Shown here: positions 34,411 through 47,603 of the stretch, piece after piece | Numbering within the stretch: the first letter of the stretch is position 1 | How the letters are laid out: the number at the start of each line of letters is the position of its first letter | Source: Bostrychus sinensis | Lineage: Eukaryota; Chordata; Actinopteri; Gobiiformes; Eleotridae | Direction of reading: 5' to 3' | DNA length: 64,000 nt | NCBI GenBank assembly: GCA_020698575.1 | Contig: CM036242.1 | Coordinates: 19,158,124-19,222,123 of the forward strand | Program-made: the position numbers and the translations under genes | The notes under the pieces: model-generated | Databases searched by the model: none | What the model was told of the DNA's origin: nothing | The model's input: only the letters and a program-made list of their open reading frames with translations

Positions 34411-37400
34411 AATGCTAAGTGGAATAGGCGGTAGAGGATGAATAAAAGAGTGCATAAAGAGATGGACATACTGAGGACATGTGACAAGGATGCAAACTGT
34501 CTCAAGGATACAAGAGATACAGAATTTCACTTCAAGCTTGGAAATGGTGATCAGCGAATAAAAGACGTATAGGAAGGACAAAAAACAAACAAACAAAAAA
34601 ACACGCAAGCGAGATGGGAAGCAAAAGAATGGGAGCTGACAACAGAGAAACTGTAGAGCTGTGCCAAGGACAGGAACCATTGGAGAAGACTAATATTCTT
34701 TACATTACATGCCAACAGGAAGCTGACGATAATGAACCAGATTACAAACGACAAGGGAAACAGTTTTCTACAGGACTGTGCTTTATTTTAGTCTAAGCAG
34801 AATATAATGAACTAGAACTACAGAGTTCAGGAGCACTATGGGAGTTATCACTCCGAAACAGGGAAACAGACCGAGCCAACATTAATTCAAATTACTTCTC
34901 TGTTTCAAGCAAAAGAAAAGAGTTAATTTAATCAACAAATGTAAAAGAGAAAATAAATTGAATTTATTTAACTAATCTATATTTATGTTAAATTATTCAT
35001 TATGTCAGTAAATGATTTGAATGAAATTAAGACAGTGAAGCTGGGAATGTAAGTAATTTAGCATACAAAGATTGATGGTGCAAAACGTCTCATGACTAAA
35101 CATAAATTAAAGGCTCTATTCAAATGCTTGATTAGAGCAAAGTGCTCAGTCATCTGAGTTTGTTTACATTTTGGTCCTTGTAACCAATGACAATGGAAGT
35201 AGATGACCATATCCTTAGTGTCAGAATGGACTTGAGGCAAACTGATTCTTTACAACAGATTCGACACAATCAGAGAGTTTTTGGCATTCCCACAATACAG
35301 TGTGTTTGACCACTGTTCACAGGTAGTACTGTCAGAGAGAACAGACTGGGTTTAAGGCAGAATTCCCTCCTAACAAATAAATCTGACGGCAGCAAAGCAT
35401 TGTGGCACATTGTTCTCGCCAGACAGCATGTTTAGACAGTGCTGTACATTACAACATACTAAGATGAAAAAGTCGACCATAAACAGAAATACATCAGTGA
35501 TCAACATCCCCACAAAGCCATTACCTAAAGAAAAACAAACATGACAGTTGTTTTGTGTCTGAAACAGTGGGATGTGACAGCAAATTATTCACAATCAATC
35601 CAAGCTTTTTCTTTTATACTTTGTCCTCCTTTAACATCCAAAGGCATCAAATGAGATTCTCTGTAGTGCTGAACTCTGTTGTGCAATGGATTCTTCTTTT
35701 CTTTTTGTTTTCAGAATCCGTATGACTTGTACTGTCAGTCCCCATTTACAATGCAGATTGTACATTGATGAATTGAGATAGGAAAGTAAAGTTAATATAT
35801 CTTTTTCCTTAAGATGATGCATGCAATTTTGATACATAGATTGTGCAGTTGAAAAAATAACTTACACATTCCAAACAATTAAACCCATTTCAGTACAAGG
35901 GCACTCTGAAAGTGCATACCTCTGTGTGTCCATCCCAGCTTCAGCTGATAATTAATCAGAAGAAGAAAAAATAAAAAGTGTTTGACAAATGGTATACATG
36001 GGTATAAAATGCAATTTTTGAACATCAGTGCTTCACTATACAAGAAATAAAACAATTTTATTTTCTTTTTTGATAAATTTGTCTCATAGCTTCCTTTTCT
36101 TACTTTCTGACTGAAATATATTAAGTATTTTATTTTTTTTATTGTTCAAACCTGTCTATTGTATGACCTATAAAGAATGTTAAACAGAATTGAAAAATAA
36201 GCTTTATTGTATTATGTACAAGTCAATGCAGTTGTGTGGTCAGAGCAGTAGCAGATAAGGTCAAGCGAGTGGGTCTCTTGTGGAGGTCTACAAGTTCTTG
36301 TCCTCATCTTATTACCTCGGCATGAGTAAATACCTGTGGTTTGACTGTATGCATTGTCTTCTATAAAGGCTTATGTACACAATAAACAATTCTCTTGGAG
36401 CTTTAAAAATCCATTAGGTAAAACTAACACCTTTCTATGTTGTGAAGCCCAGACATCTAGTTCCAATATGATTTTTTGGACGCAACCTTGAGTAGTAAGC
36501 GTGGATTAACTCTGCTGCCATTATCTGATCATCGGGCCCATTTGCACTAAACCAATTTACTGCAGAGGCCATCTTTCTTCTGTCAGGAAATCAAGAGATG
36601 TCAGTGTACGTAAAGACTTTGACAGCTCACTCCAGGGCCATAGCTTAGACTGATCTGCCACAAATGCCCTGTAAGCCTTAAGTTAATGCTTGTAGGATGC
36701 ATGTTCTGAGCCCAAACTTTAAGAGCTTAAAAGGACTCTCTCAGATCCCTGCACTGCTGTGGATACGTTTTTAGTGACATCATTGTCCCACAGAGTTCGG
36801 CTTCTCAACACAAACCGCTATACAACCTTCATCTTCTGTATTTTATATGCTATTTACATTAAGTAATAGAAAAAAGTCTTTGTCTTCATTACTCAGGCAT
36901 GTTGTAGCACACCAAAAGCAATTCACTGTGCATTGTTGCTTGGATGTATACTTTTACTTTTGATTCAGAGTGATGATGGTCTATATCCATAACACTATCT
37001 CTGTGTTTTTTCAGCCCTTCTGCTCACTCCCTGCTATTGAGCACAGTCTTCCAATCCGACATTGACCATTGATCCTGTGATCCTGCTCAACCTCCCTCAC
37101 GACCAAGGGGTAAGGCAAGGCTCTGAACCTCTCCACTAATCATGACATCATGGCGCCTGATGCCCTGAGTATTGGGAGCGATTTTGTGGAGTTTCAGTTT
37201 TAGCACACAGCACCCCCATCACCCAGTGCACATTTCCCAACCTTTTTTTTTTTTTTTTTTTACACTTTCCACAACCAAATCCTATTTCCACAGCAAGTGA
37301 GATGACAAAAAAAGCTCTCTCCCAAAGCAGCCATTAAACGAGCGGCATTAATTTATTTCCTCTTGTCCAACAGGTTCCTTTAATTATCTCTCTCTACTTT

Positions 37401-39228
37401 CAGTCAATTACATTTCACTTCCTTTCCTTGACAATCACTGCTATTTTAGGGTGAGTGTTATGCACCTAAGGGTTCAGAGAGTGGTAGACTTAAGCTTTTG
37501 AGATACTTTAAGGACACGCACTCTAGAGGACTTACTCAAGTGTACAGTAGTAGTGGCTGTTGATGAAAGATCCATTTGGGAGATTGTATAGATTGTGTTA
37601 ATGTATAATATGCATTATAGATCACACTGTATAATTGCGGCAGCGAGAGAAAAGCAATAACTTTATCAAACATTATAATGTTGGATATTTCAGCAATTCT
37701 AGTTGAATACACATTCTGTCATACTGTATACTGCAATTCACTGGCCAAAAAAACAAAACAAAAAAAAACAAAAAACTTTTTTTTAACCATATATAACAAG
37801 GGTTTTAGGCATTACTCCATCTGCAATAGACCCTTCCACAGGTGATCTGCTCAAAGAAGCCTGCAGTTTTGTGTATACATTTTTCTTTGTTGTGAGAAAA
37901 TGTTTACTGCAAACATGAATGGTTGTTACTAATTTATGTGTTAAACATGTATTTAGAATAAATAGCACTCCTTACTGTTAATCAACTCCAAGTTCACTCA
38001 TTAAAGTAGGATTTGTGGTGACTGATGGATTAAATCTCAGCATACACTGATAAACTATTGTGGAAAGCCACATTTCTGTTGATTGACTATTTGGTCAGTA
38101 TAATATAAATTGTACAAACTTATTAAACTTATTAATTGTACTAACCTATTACTTAGCCATTAGCTTGTACGTTAATTATCTGCGCTAATTGCTACATTAA
38201 AAAGCAGCAAAGCATCAATACTTGCTTTTATTTATTGATTTATTGATTTATTTAGTTTGGAACCAGGTTTTGACATTACACAGATGTAGCTGATTGGTTG
38301 TCAGTTGTCAGAAGCATTTTATCGGATTTTTTCCAGAATTTGTAATAAGTTGTGGCTAACGCTAATTCTTCTTGGTCTGCTTAGTAAATGAAACCATTCT
38401 TTCAAACGCAGCCATATTCTTTATAAACATTAAAAGGGTCTATTATGTATACATACTATCTGTTTCCATGCTATCACTGAGCCACAAACCTTTTGAGCTG
38501 TGCATGGAGTACATTTGTTAAAAAATTACAAAAACAAAAGATCAACAACTTTCTTACTTTTATCCCCCACCAGGGTGTAAAAGTGATAAGAGCACTCTAG
38601 TTAAACTGCTGATTTTACATTGCCAACATTAGCCCTGGAATAGTGGAAATGCTACATAATACTGCTCTGTTAGCCAAGCAGACAGGTGAGGCTGGGAAAC
38701 AACCTGCCATTATTGGGAATTAGCGCAGCATCTGGTAGAAACATATTAAGAAAGAATGGACCACTGGAATTGGCATGCAATGTTTAGATTCTACCTTACA
38801 GACTTATCTGCAGAACACATGTACGTGACTATGACTATGACAAGTAGAGAACACTGTCTGGAATAGTGGCTTTCCAATTTATTTTGTCTTATCATATAAT
38901 TTCTTGCTTATTAAATTTTTGCAGGCATATGAAATTGTATACGAGGAGCCAAGATGAATGATAAACATGTCCGGGCTGCCTTCCTTATTTTGATGGATAC
39001 GATTTGGAATTCAAAGTACCACTGAGCTTCACAAATATGAGTTGACAATAATGTGCTTTGCAAGTGTTGCTGCTGGGTTACAGGTAACAAAAGAGCAAGT
39101 AGAGCAAGGTTTTTAAGGACAAGCAACGGTCTTCTTGGCACAGATAGGCTAGACAGGATTACATACCAAAGCACAATAAGGATACACTGATGGATTTGAA
39201 TTCTTGGTTTTGACCCACGTTTTATTGT
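34411..39228. other. Gene-free stretch
   Basis: No exon or element recognised. A T22-type run lies at 37241-37261 and an AAAAC run near 37746-37775. The open frames present are short and uninformative. Confidence 0.55.
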
Positions 39229-39763
39229 TTGACAAAATAAAGTACACAAGCACAAAAATTCACTAACTACTGGACGTCAAGTTTGTTTTCTTCAAAGGTG
39301 TTTCAGTGTTCAGCAGCACGCCATCTTCAGTTTGATATTATTCACAGGAAACAGGAAGTCACTGGCAATAAATACACAGCTGAAGGTCACATGGTCAATC
39401 AGTGTGTGACAAGCCATCTGCCTGCTACTTATAATGTTGTCTAAAAGACTGTACCTCATTGTTTTATGAGTGAAGCAGCTTGTTCCTCCTCAGAGTAGAG
39501 GAAGAACACCTCCATACCCTGGTAAATACCATCGTATCTGGCAACACAGTCAGTTACACTGCCATTTGACACACTGATTGATCATGTGACCTTCAGCTGT
39601 GTATTTGATGCCAGTGATTTCCTGTTTCCTGTAAATTTTAAACTGATGATGGTGCTCTGGATGAACACCAAAACTTCTTAAAGAAAACAAACTCAAAGTC
39701 CAGTAGTTAGTGAATTTTTTGTTCTTGTGTATCTTGTGTCTTGTGGTCTTGTGTATTTTGTCA
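39229..39763. mobile_element. Foldback element with two long inverted arms
   Basis: The left arm (39229-39407) reads forward and the right arm (39569-39763) reads as its inverse at roughly 80-85% identity by eye. Matching landmarks include TTCACTAACTACTGGAC, ACAGGAAACAGGAA, ACACAGCTGAAGGTCACATG and CAATCAGTGTGTG. About 160 bp of unrelated DNA forms the loop. The right arm has an internal duplication of CTTGTGT-type units (39724-39754). There is no coding capacity. It is either a foldback/long-TIR MITE or an inverted dimer of a shorter repeat. Confidence 0.8.
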
Positions 39764-39834
39764 ATCTAGATGTGTCACCAAGAAAGTGTCACCAATTTGA
39801 CGGCCTACCTTTTTTCTCCTATTAATGTCAGCAC

Positions 39835-40219
39835 CAGTGGTCCTCAAACTTTTCACTCCGGGTACCACCACAGAAAATATTTGGTTTTCCAAGTACCATC
39901 TTTAACCATACAAGACTGAACTGTACTTAAACCAGAACAAAAGCATAACTAAACCAGAAATAAACATACAAGGACTAAACTTTTGTTCAAAAGGTCAGGC
40001 CTTTAGTCCGGATTAACTTAAGGACTAAATTGGGCCTACACCAGGACCAAGCCCTAAGCAATTAGACTAGAACAAAGTCAGAATTTAACCCAGGAGTAAC
40101 CCAGTTTGTAATTATCTACTTCCAGAAAAAATAAAAAAAAGAAATTCTAGACACTCTTGAGTACCACAAAGAGCCTGTGTACCATCAGTGGCACCCGCAC
40201 CACAGTTTGAGAACCACTG
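39835..40219. mobile_element. hAT-like MITE
   Basis: CAGTGGTCCTCAAACT at the left and AGTTTGAGAACCACTG at the right form 16-bp terminal inverted repeats with one mismatch. The CAGTGGTTCTCAAACT type end is characteristic of many hAT elements. The inner ends also pair (GGGTACCACCA against the GTACCATCAGTGGCACC region). The interior is made of ACTAAACCAG/GGACTAAA-like units and has no transposase. I could not find the expected 8-bp target duplication. Confidence 0.75.
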
Positions 40220-40831
40220 ATCTACCTTTCTATATTGTGGAAGCTTTGAGCCCACATCCTCCTTCGCATTTTTGGGTAAATTTGGCAGTATTATTGGTGC
40301 CAGGTCAGTCTTGCCAGGGAGTAGGCACAAACATAATTCTCTCTAATCTTCCTTCTGTCATCCGCATGCATGCAGGGGACCATCTCTCCCGTCATTTGGT
40401 CCAAGTGATTATCCCGGTGATTTTTCACTTGGTTGCGGCTAATGTATAGAGGCTGGTGATTACGGTGTGATTAGGGAGAAAGGTGAAATAGCATGTCTAA
40501 TACGGTGCAGGAGATAATTGAAGGGTAGTGAGTGCAGGTTAAAAAAAAAAGTCTCTTTCCAAAGGAGAGTTGCTAAACAGCTGGGCCGGGCCTTTGGAAG
40601 AAGAAAGGCATGGCTGCTCCTAGGACAGGGAGAAGAGGGGAGTACCAAACCTTCTGTTTATTTAAATGACAACGAATGGCAGTGCATTAAAGTCTGTGGA
40701 AAATGCTGGCACATGTTCTTGGTAGCTCCTTCTGTGGTTTTGGAATAGACTTGAAAGAAGACAGAAAGAGGGAGGAAAGGCCTAGAGAAACATTTTTTAC
40801 TTTGGTCTGAATATATCAAAATACATTGTTC

Positions 40832-41211
40832 ATGCATAATATTATGACCACTGAAAGGCAAAGTAAATTATTCTTCCAGAAGCAGGAAAAATGGGAAAGC
40901 GTAAGGATTTGAGCGGGTTTGATAATGGCCAAATTGTGAGCGCTAGACGACTGGGTCAAAGAATCTCCAAAACTGCAGCTTTTGTGTGGTCCAAGGAAGA
41001 AACAATAGTGAAACAGCCACAAGTGATGCACCCAGGGAGCGAGGGCTGATCTGTGTGGTCCAATCTAAAAGTCAAGTGCACTCAAATCCTTATGCTTGCC
41101 CATTTTTCCTGCTTCTAACACATCAGCTCTGAGGACAAAATGTTCACTTCCTGCAGGTGCATTAACCAATAGCTCATGTCTATTATTCACTTCCCCTCAC
41201 AGTGGTCATAA
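40832..41211. mobile_element. Tc1-like element derivative with two inverted 5' ends
   Basis: The left end ATGCATAATATTATGACCAC is a fish Tc1-like terminal repeat, and its inverse CAGTGGTCATAA closes the right end. Inside the left end, AGAAGCAGGAAAAATGGGAA starts the transposase. The plus strand then reads MGKRKDLSGFDNGQIVSARR and LGQRISKTAAF, the DNA-binding N-terminus of a Tc1-family transposase, and runs into WSKEE and a stop after a deletion. The right end holds the same AGAAGCAGG...AAGGATTTGAG start in inverse orientation (41081-41116). Both ends are therefore 5' ends and the 3' two-thirds are lost. It cannot make transposase but could have been mobilised in trans. Confidence 0.75.
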
Positions 41212-42443
41212 GCCTAGTTGATGTAGTTCCAATTTCTACATTAAATCTAGCTTTTGAACTTCCTTTTAGGGGTCACAATAGTGTTGTGGCCTGGCTCTCT
41301 TTTTGCCTTGCCTTCTGCTGTCAGGGCTGGTATACAGACTTGAGCTGGTGTAGGACATAAAAGTAGAAAGATTGACAGAAACAGCTTTGTCTCTCCCTAT
41401 ACACTCTTTTCAAGCCTATATTGATCGGGTTTTAGGTCTAACAGTCAAAACGAAGACTGCAGGACACTAAATCAAGACTGTCGTGGGTCACTCTGTCCTG
41501 CGTGGCAACAATGTCAGAAAAGCAACAAGTGAGCTAAATGATAGTGTTAGATTTGATTTGTTTCAGAAGCCTTTTTGTATGAAGAAAGCGGGACACAATA
41601 CATGCTCAAATTGTGGTAAATTTGACACCTCAGAATCTCTAAAAGCATATTTTCTATCAGCACAATAAATTTAGTTAGGGAACTGTTTGTTTGTATTTGT
41701 GATGTGGTAAGAGGACAGTTTCCCAAAGCGAAGTATTGCAGCAACGAGTGGACACACTTATCCTTGGCATTGTATATGATTTTCTTATATATATTTTTTT
41801 AATGGCATGCATGTTTACTGTAAATAGCACTTCTTTCTTTCTTTAGTTCTTTCTGCTGGCAGTTTTAGTAGCTTATTCCTCTAACTCCTTTCCTCTTGAC
41901 CCCCCTATCAACCTGTGTCTTTTTTATAGTTCACACTCAAATGTTGAATTACAAAAGGTTATGGAAAATAACCAAAAGAGCAAACAAAACAAAAGACTCT
42001 CTGTGTCCATTTTCGCTTGGTCTATACAGTGGATTGTCGCTTGAACACAAAAGGCTAGTGAAAAAAAGCCTTCCATGTCTGCACCCTGTCCAGACAGAAG
42101 TTCAGTCTTTTTTGTTTGTCTTATTGTTCTTCTATTTTTGTGATTTTTCAAAACAGTCTATTCTTGACCGATGACCGTTGTGACGTATACATCATGATGA
42201 GCGAAATATCCAGTGGCTGATACCATTGACGTCCAGGAAGAAAGAAACTGTGTACAGGGACAGGTGAATGCTTCCTTCTGTATATCTTCCCATTCGCCCC
42301 CATTAGTTACAACTTCAAGTATTTTTTAAACAACAGCAATGGTTTGCAAATATACATTTTTTTTTTCTAGTCTATTTTGACTATTCTACATCCTGGTGCT
42401 AAGCCAGAGCAAAATCAGCCCCTATACTACTACGCCATGTCTT

Positions 42444-42485
42444 TTTTTTTTTTTTTTTTAAACACTATTTCCATTTTCTTTTATT
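42444..42485 (-). other. AATAAA followed by an A16 tract on the minus strand
   Basis: On the minus strand AATAAA (42480-42485) is followed 20 nt later by 16 consecutive A (42459-42444). This is the spacing of a polyadenylation signal and tail. It could be the 3' end of a retrocopy, or a chance A tract beside a real distal poly(A) signal. Confidence 0.3.
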
Positions 42486-45212
42486 CATACTTACAGTAGG
42501 CCACTGGATATTGATTCAATGATTTTTTTGACTACGAGTAAATTGTAATACTTGCAGCTACAAGGTATGAGTTTTTAAATATATATATTTATATATTTAT
42601 ATATTTATATTCTTTTAAAAAGCATTTAGTCCTTTGGTCCCTATTTCCTAAGGAATGATGCATGTAAATTATCCTGGATTCTCCTCCTAGTCTCCTCTTT
42701 CTTCATGTTTTTTCTTCATTTAATCCAGAGCTTGCCCTGTCACAGAGCACAACACCTGTGTAGGCACAAAAACCAAAATGGCAGCAGGCTGGTGTGTGTG
42801 TTAGTGTGTTGTGTGTTCAGTACTTGAGTTGGCATTTGCACGTATTTATACATGTACAAAGATTTTTTTTCTTTTTTTCTTGTGTAAATGTTTGGTTTGT
42901 TTTCTGTGTGTTTCTCTATATCCTGTGTCGGTATGCATGCTTTGAGCATAATGAGTCTATAAAGGTTTTTTCCCCGTCATGTCTAAAAAACAGCAGCAAA
43001 AAGTTGGTCTCTGCAAAAAATCTTCTTCCACAGACGCCAAAGCAAAACAGGGAAAAAAGAGGCATTTGCGAAGAAAAAAATAAATGAAAAAAAAAAGAAT
43101 AAGAAAAAACTCTGGGATCCTTCTTTCAGTCACCCAATCTTTCCGTGGGTTTTTCCAGCAGGATCAAGGGACCACCCTTCCTTCATGATATGTAGCAGAG
43201 CAAGAAGTCTTTGTACTTTTACTGCACTTGTGGAAATAAGGTGTTGTGGCCCTTCATCCTGTGACAGAGAAAGAAGAGAGACAGAAATAGTGGATTTAGA
43301 GAAGAGGTGGCAAACATGCTCAGGGTTGCTGGATCCTGGTTATCACACAGACTGACAGGCACAGCCAACAGCATGAGAAACAGACGGGAAAAATAGGAAG
43401 AAAAAAAAGATGAGTGTGTCAGTCAAAAACAGAAATAGGTGGGCTAGGAATGGGATGGAAGATTCGTGTTAGAACCGTATGGAGAAAAAAAAAAGAGTTT
43501 GAGTTAATGCAGGGACAGCCTCATTTAAAACATCGTCCCACACTCACTAATGTTCTGCACAAACAGCCCTGCGAACAAAAAACAACCAACAAAGAAAAAA
43601 AAAAGTCATAATACTGTACTGTAAGGAAACACAATAGTTGTCCAGTATAAAAAAAAATATAGTCTTTCATCTGGATTCCACAAAAAACACCCTCACAAAT
43701 CCTAGCTTGAGTTCAAGCTTGGCGCTAAATGTGTCCATGCTGACAAAAGTAATAGTTTACAGCCTATCATCATCCCTAATATGTTGTGAGCAATGATGTG
43801 GGTGTAGCGAAACTAAGAAATGGCTCTCTAGGAAAGAAGATGAAAGGGTGGGACTTTGTGTGCCGAGCCACTCTTTGTTGTACCTTTCCTGTAAATGAGC
43901 TTGTTATCATTTCATATTTCTTTCTATGCTGGTAAAAAGACTGGAACTTGTTCTGTGTATTAAAGCAAGCAGAGTCATTAGCAATATAAAGCGCTTCTCC
44001 GATTGCACATGCCCTCTCACAAGCCACTAGTGACTCACACTAAGAATTGAACATGAACTCTTTTTCTTGTTTTGTTGGCAGAAGCTATTTGTCTCAACAT
44101 TACATCCCCTTAAATAGCACCATCTTTTGGATGGCTCCACAAAAGACACCTGACTGTTAAAAGGCAGAGTTATTGATAGAAAAGACTTTATCACTCGCTG
44201 CTCGCCTGGATGGAAACAGCAGAGTTCATTGCATACACAACAGGAGAGGGTGTCGCCTGCAGTGCATCTGAACGAGTCGAGCAAACCAGTCTGAAGAAAA
44301 CTATGGCTGAGAGGAAAAGAAACAAACTTGCTAGCAAAAAAGGGACATTTTACACTTGGAATTTTTAGTGCTTCTTGCACACTGTTCTACAAAGATTTCA
44401 AAAACAAACCACAATTTAAAGAGCTTATTTATCTGGTGGCTTAATCCTATTAAAAAGTTCAACAATCAAAAGCAAATAATGGTGCTAGGTATGTATGTGT
44501 ATTTTGCTATATTTGGAAATGCATGTGTACAAAGTGGCTTTTGGCAATGTGGCTCTGCAGTGCTGCATTCAGTTCTGCTCTCCTGGTGTAATTGGTTTGC
44601 TCCCTCATAAATAAATAAATGAGAAGTGATTCTCATGTTAGGCAAATAAAACAATCTTGCAGAAGTACTCCCTTTGCAGATGAAATCCACAGAGAAGTGG
44701 AGTGTCAACATTTGCTTGTGCTCTCCGAGCCAGCTCTGGAGATTTAATTGGCTACACAAACATAGGGTCATCCTGGCCATCTTTCAACTAAAAAGCTGTC
44801 GATCAGTGCAGAAAAAGGTCCTTTTGCAAAGGTTACCTACTCCCATCAAAATCATATATAGCTGGAAAAAACACTGTTGATGTGAATGTGAAGGAATATA
44901 GAAATAGAAAATGCAGTACATCCATACACATGAACCCACAAGAGAAAGTAAAACATCACAAGGGCACACGGTACAAGAGCACAAAGGGTTAAAGGCCACT
45001 TCCAGTTATAGTCCACCAACCAGTCAGCACGTCATTTACATTATATGTACAACAATACCAGCCAAGAAAGGCATCAGTTAACTGCACTCCACAAACTGCC
45101 AATATACAGAATACACTATTTACAGTCAATATATAAAGAGGTCAGAGTATATAGAGATAGATTTGAGAGATATCAACGCCACGTCATGCAACGCAGTCAC
45201 AGTCCCACCACA

Positions 45213-45220
45213 TGACGTCA
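45213..45220. promoter_or_regulatory. Perfect cAMP response element
   Basis: TGACGTCA palindrome, the full CRE bound by CREB/ATF. It is not near a visible transcription start, so it may simply be a chance 8-mer. Confidence 0.25.
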
Positions 45221-46225
45221 TCCAAAAGAAAATGACACCATGGGTTAAACTTACAGGTGTGGGAACTTGGCCCCAGACAGGTGGGGGGTGTGGCTATAGG
45301 CAGGCAGACCACCTCACACTGTGATTGGCCATGTCAGGGTGCCACGATGTTGGGGTGCAAAAGAAGGAAAGAAACAGTGGGATTTTCTTTTCCTAAAGTC
45401 ACATTTAAAACCACCCTTTTGCATATTACTTCCACACGTGTTTCTCCAGACAAGTCAAAGATTATGATTATTACTATAAAGCTGAATGAGGAAAAAAAAG
45501 TTTGACAAGCAAAACAGAAATAACAGAACACATATCTTTAACAGGGCAAAAAAGTGCTTCTCTAGTGGTGGAATATTCCCGGTCTGAAAACATTTGCAGG
45601 TTAAAAAGTTGAATTGATGTTTTATATTCACAAAGATAACCCTTAAGGCAGAAAGGCATATTTTGAAAGTTGCCCTGTCTACAATAATTGGATTTGCCTA
45701 GCATTGTTTGCTACGAGGGTGGCCGTATAGTGGGTTTAGCTTTTTTTCTTGCATTAAGTTTTTATCTTTAAGACACAGAACGCAATTTCAGAATAGGATG
45801 ACTCCTGAGACCAGTGTAGAAAATGCTGTCTGATCATGTTTTAATTCAACTTCAAAGTGAACTAGCAAAGCATTACAGAAAAATGGGCTCTGAAGTTATC
45901 TGTGCATTAAGGTTTTCTTCACTTCTTACCTAAGAACACAAAAGCTCATCATTCACGTTTCATCAGGTTATTTCATCATCATAATGCAGGAGAATTTTGA
46001 ATTAAAAAGCTGTAAAGCTGTATTCACAGGTTCTTGCCTCTTTCCCCAAAACTTTCATGCATTGACTTGAAAGGCAACTACTTTTAAGTATATCTGTTTT
46101 AACTTTCTAATATCTGCCCAGTTTTTGGTTCTCTTCTCAACAAATAAGAAAAAAGGAGAAAAAAAAACTAAGGACAAAGCAACATATGAAGTCAGACACA
46201 GACAGACAGACTCACACATGGATTG

Positions 46226-46283
46226 GCACATACACACTCATACACTCACACACACATGTGCGCGCGCACACACACACACACAT

Positions 46284-46320
<37 letters not shown>
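46226..46320 (+). repeat. CA/CG alternating microsatellite
   Basis: CA repeats interrupted by TGTGCGCGCGCAC near 46257-46270, almost entirely alternating purine-pyrimidine. On the CELF-sense strand it reads as GU repeats. The CG core inside the CA tract gives high Z-DNA potential. Confidence 0.9.
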
Positions 46321-46323
<3 letters not shown>

Positions 46324-47603
46324 CAAAGAACAGAATATTCTGTACATTGAGTCATCCATTGTCTTTCTTGAAATAAATCAAAGTCATAGTGTTTTTCCCT
46401 CCTTTCATATGAGGACAGATGCTTCTGAAAAAGCAATTAGCTGGAGACAGCTCAAAAGTGATCACAATGTACAAAATAAGCATCTATCATTTGTATTGTG
46501 TACCTTCTACACTATTTTTCTTTATGCTTTTAAAAAGTCAGATTTCAAACAAACAAGTGGTATTATCATGCTTTTATTTATGGAGGAATATAATCTAGCC
46601 TTATGTTGTTGTAATGAAAAGTTGTCAACTAACTGAGGGACGACAGCATGAATCTATATATAAATTATTGTGCATTGCCAGCTGCACTTTGTGGGAAATA
46701 TGAGAGGATTGTTAGAAGAAAGCATGGCATTAGTCTTTATTGAGAGAAGGTGCTCTTTTGTTTTGTAAAAGTGTTACTTTTTCAATGTTAAAAGCAGCAT
46801 TAAATGAATCTCACTGTGCAAGGTAGACTCAGCTTTCATTAACATTTTATTTTTCTTCTTGTGCCATCTGCAGTCTTCATAACTTCAGTCATGATATTAA
46901 AGAATAACAGTATGATTATCTTTTTAGATATGACTTTTGAACATCTTTGTGCCAAATCTTCTAGTCAATTTTCCTTCTCTTCTACTTCTGTAATAAAACA
47001 CAGCCCACTTTTAGGGAGATAAGGCTGCTGCGTATAATAAATATGCACTGTATTGATGAGCTCCACTTTCTTTTAAATAAATGTTTAACTGACTTTGGTA
47101 TGTTGCTAAGCAGCAGAGACAAGTCTACTGCCTGTACTATTTTCGAGGTGAACTGATTGGCTTGTGCATTTGTGAACTCGCGGTTTAACAGCTTGTATTG
47201 ATTCTCTAAGCTATACCCAGCAGACAGCTATTTATGCACAGCTAGGTATTGATGATGTCATTAATTTGCACAGGAGCAACCTGCATCCGGTACAAATTAG
47301 ATTTTAGACTGCAAAGGAAACAAAAACAATTTTGTGGATCGAGGCGACCTGACAAAAATCTGAAGAGGCTTATTTAACCAAAACTGATGCCTGGGAAAAG
47401 CTTGTGCCTTGACACAAACAAAAACTTATAACCTCAAATCTTATACAAATAAAGCATCTCTCAAACACTACTGCACTGTAAAATGTTGTAGCGTGTAAAA
47501 GTTAATCTTAAAAAATTGTTGAAAACCGATTTTAAAAATACTAAATGAACTCATCTCTTAGTTTCATGTTAAGCTAATTTTAGATCTATGTGTAGGGTTT
47601 ATT

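Larger units (their letters stand above)
41212..47603. other. Region downstream of the CELF stop codon, no coding exon seen
   Basis: Part of this may be the 3' UTR of the minus-strand CELF gene, since neuronal CELF transcripts often have long 3' UTRs. I cannot place the end from sequence alone. It contains an AATAAA plus A16 pattern (42444-42485), a perfect CRE (45213-45220) and a CA/CG alternating tract (46226-46320), listed separately. Open frames are short. Confidence 0.45.

Noticed and set aside
37241..37261. T22 run as the tail of a minus-strand retrocopy
   Set aside because: No AATAAA in the right place on the minus strand and no recognisable transcript beside it.
40816..41031. Minus-strand frame over the Tc1-like element
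   Set aside because: Antisense shadow of the transposase fragment, which is on the plus strand.
43240..43270. Good-looking minus-strand splice acceptor (pyrimidine tract, CACAG, then GATGAAGG)
   Set aside because: The frame after it stops within about 13 codons, and CELF already ends at 48333. Could be part of the 3' UTR, but there is no support for an exon.
46125..46376. Frames rich in His/Thr
   Set aside because: Direct translation of the CA microsatellite.
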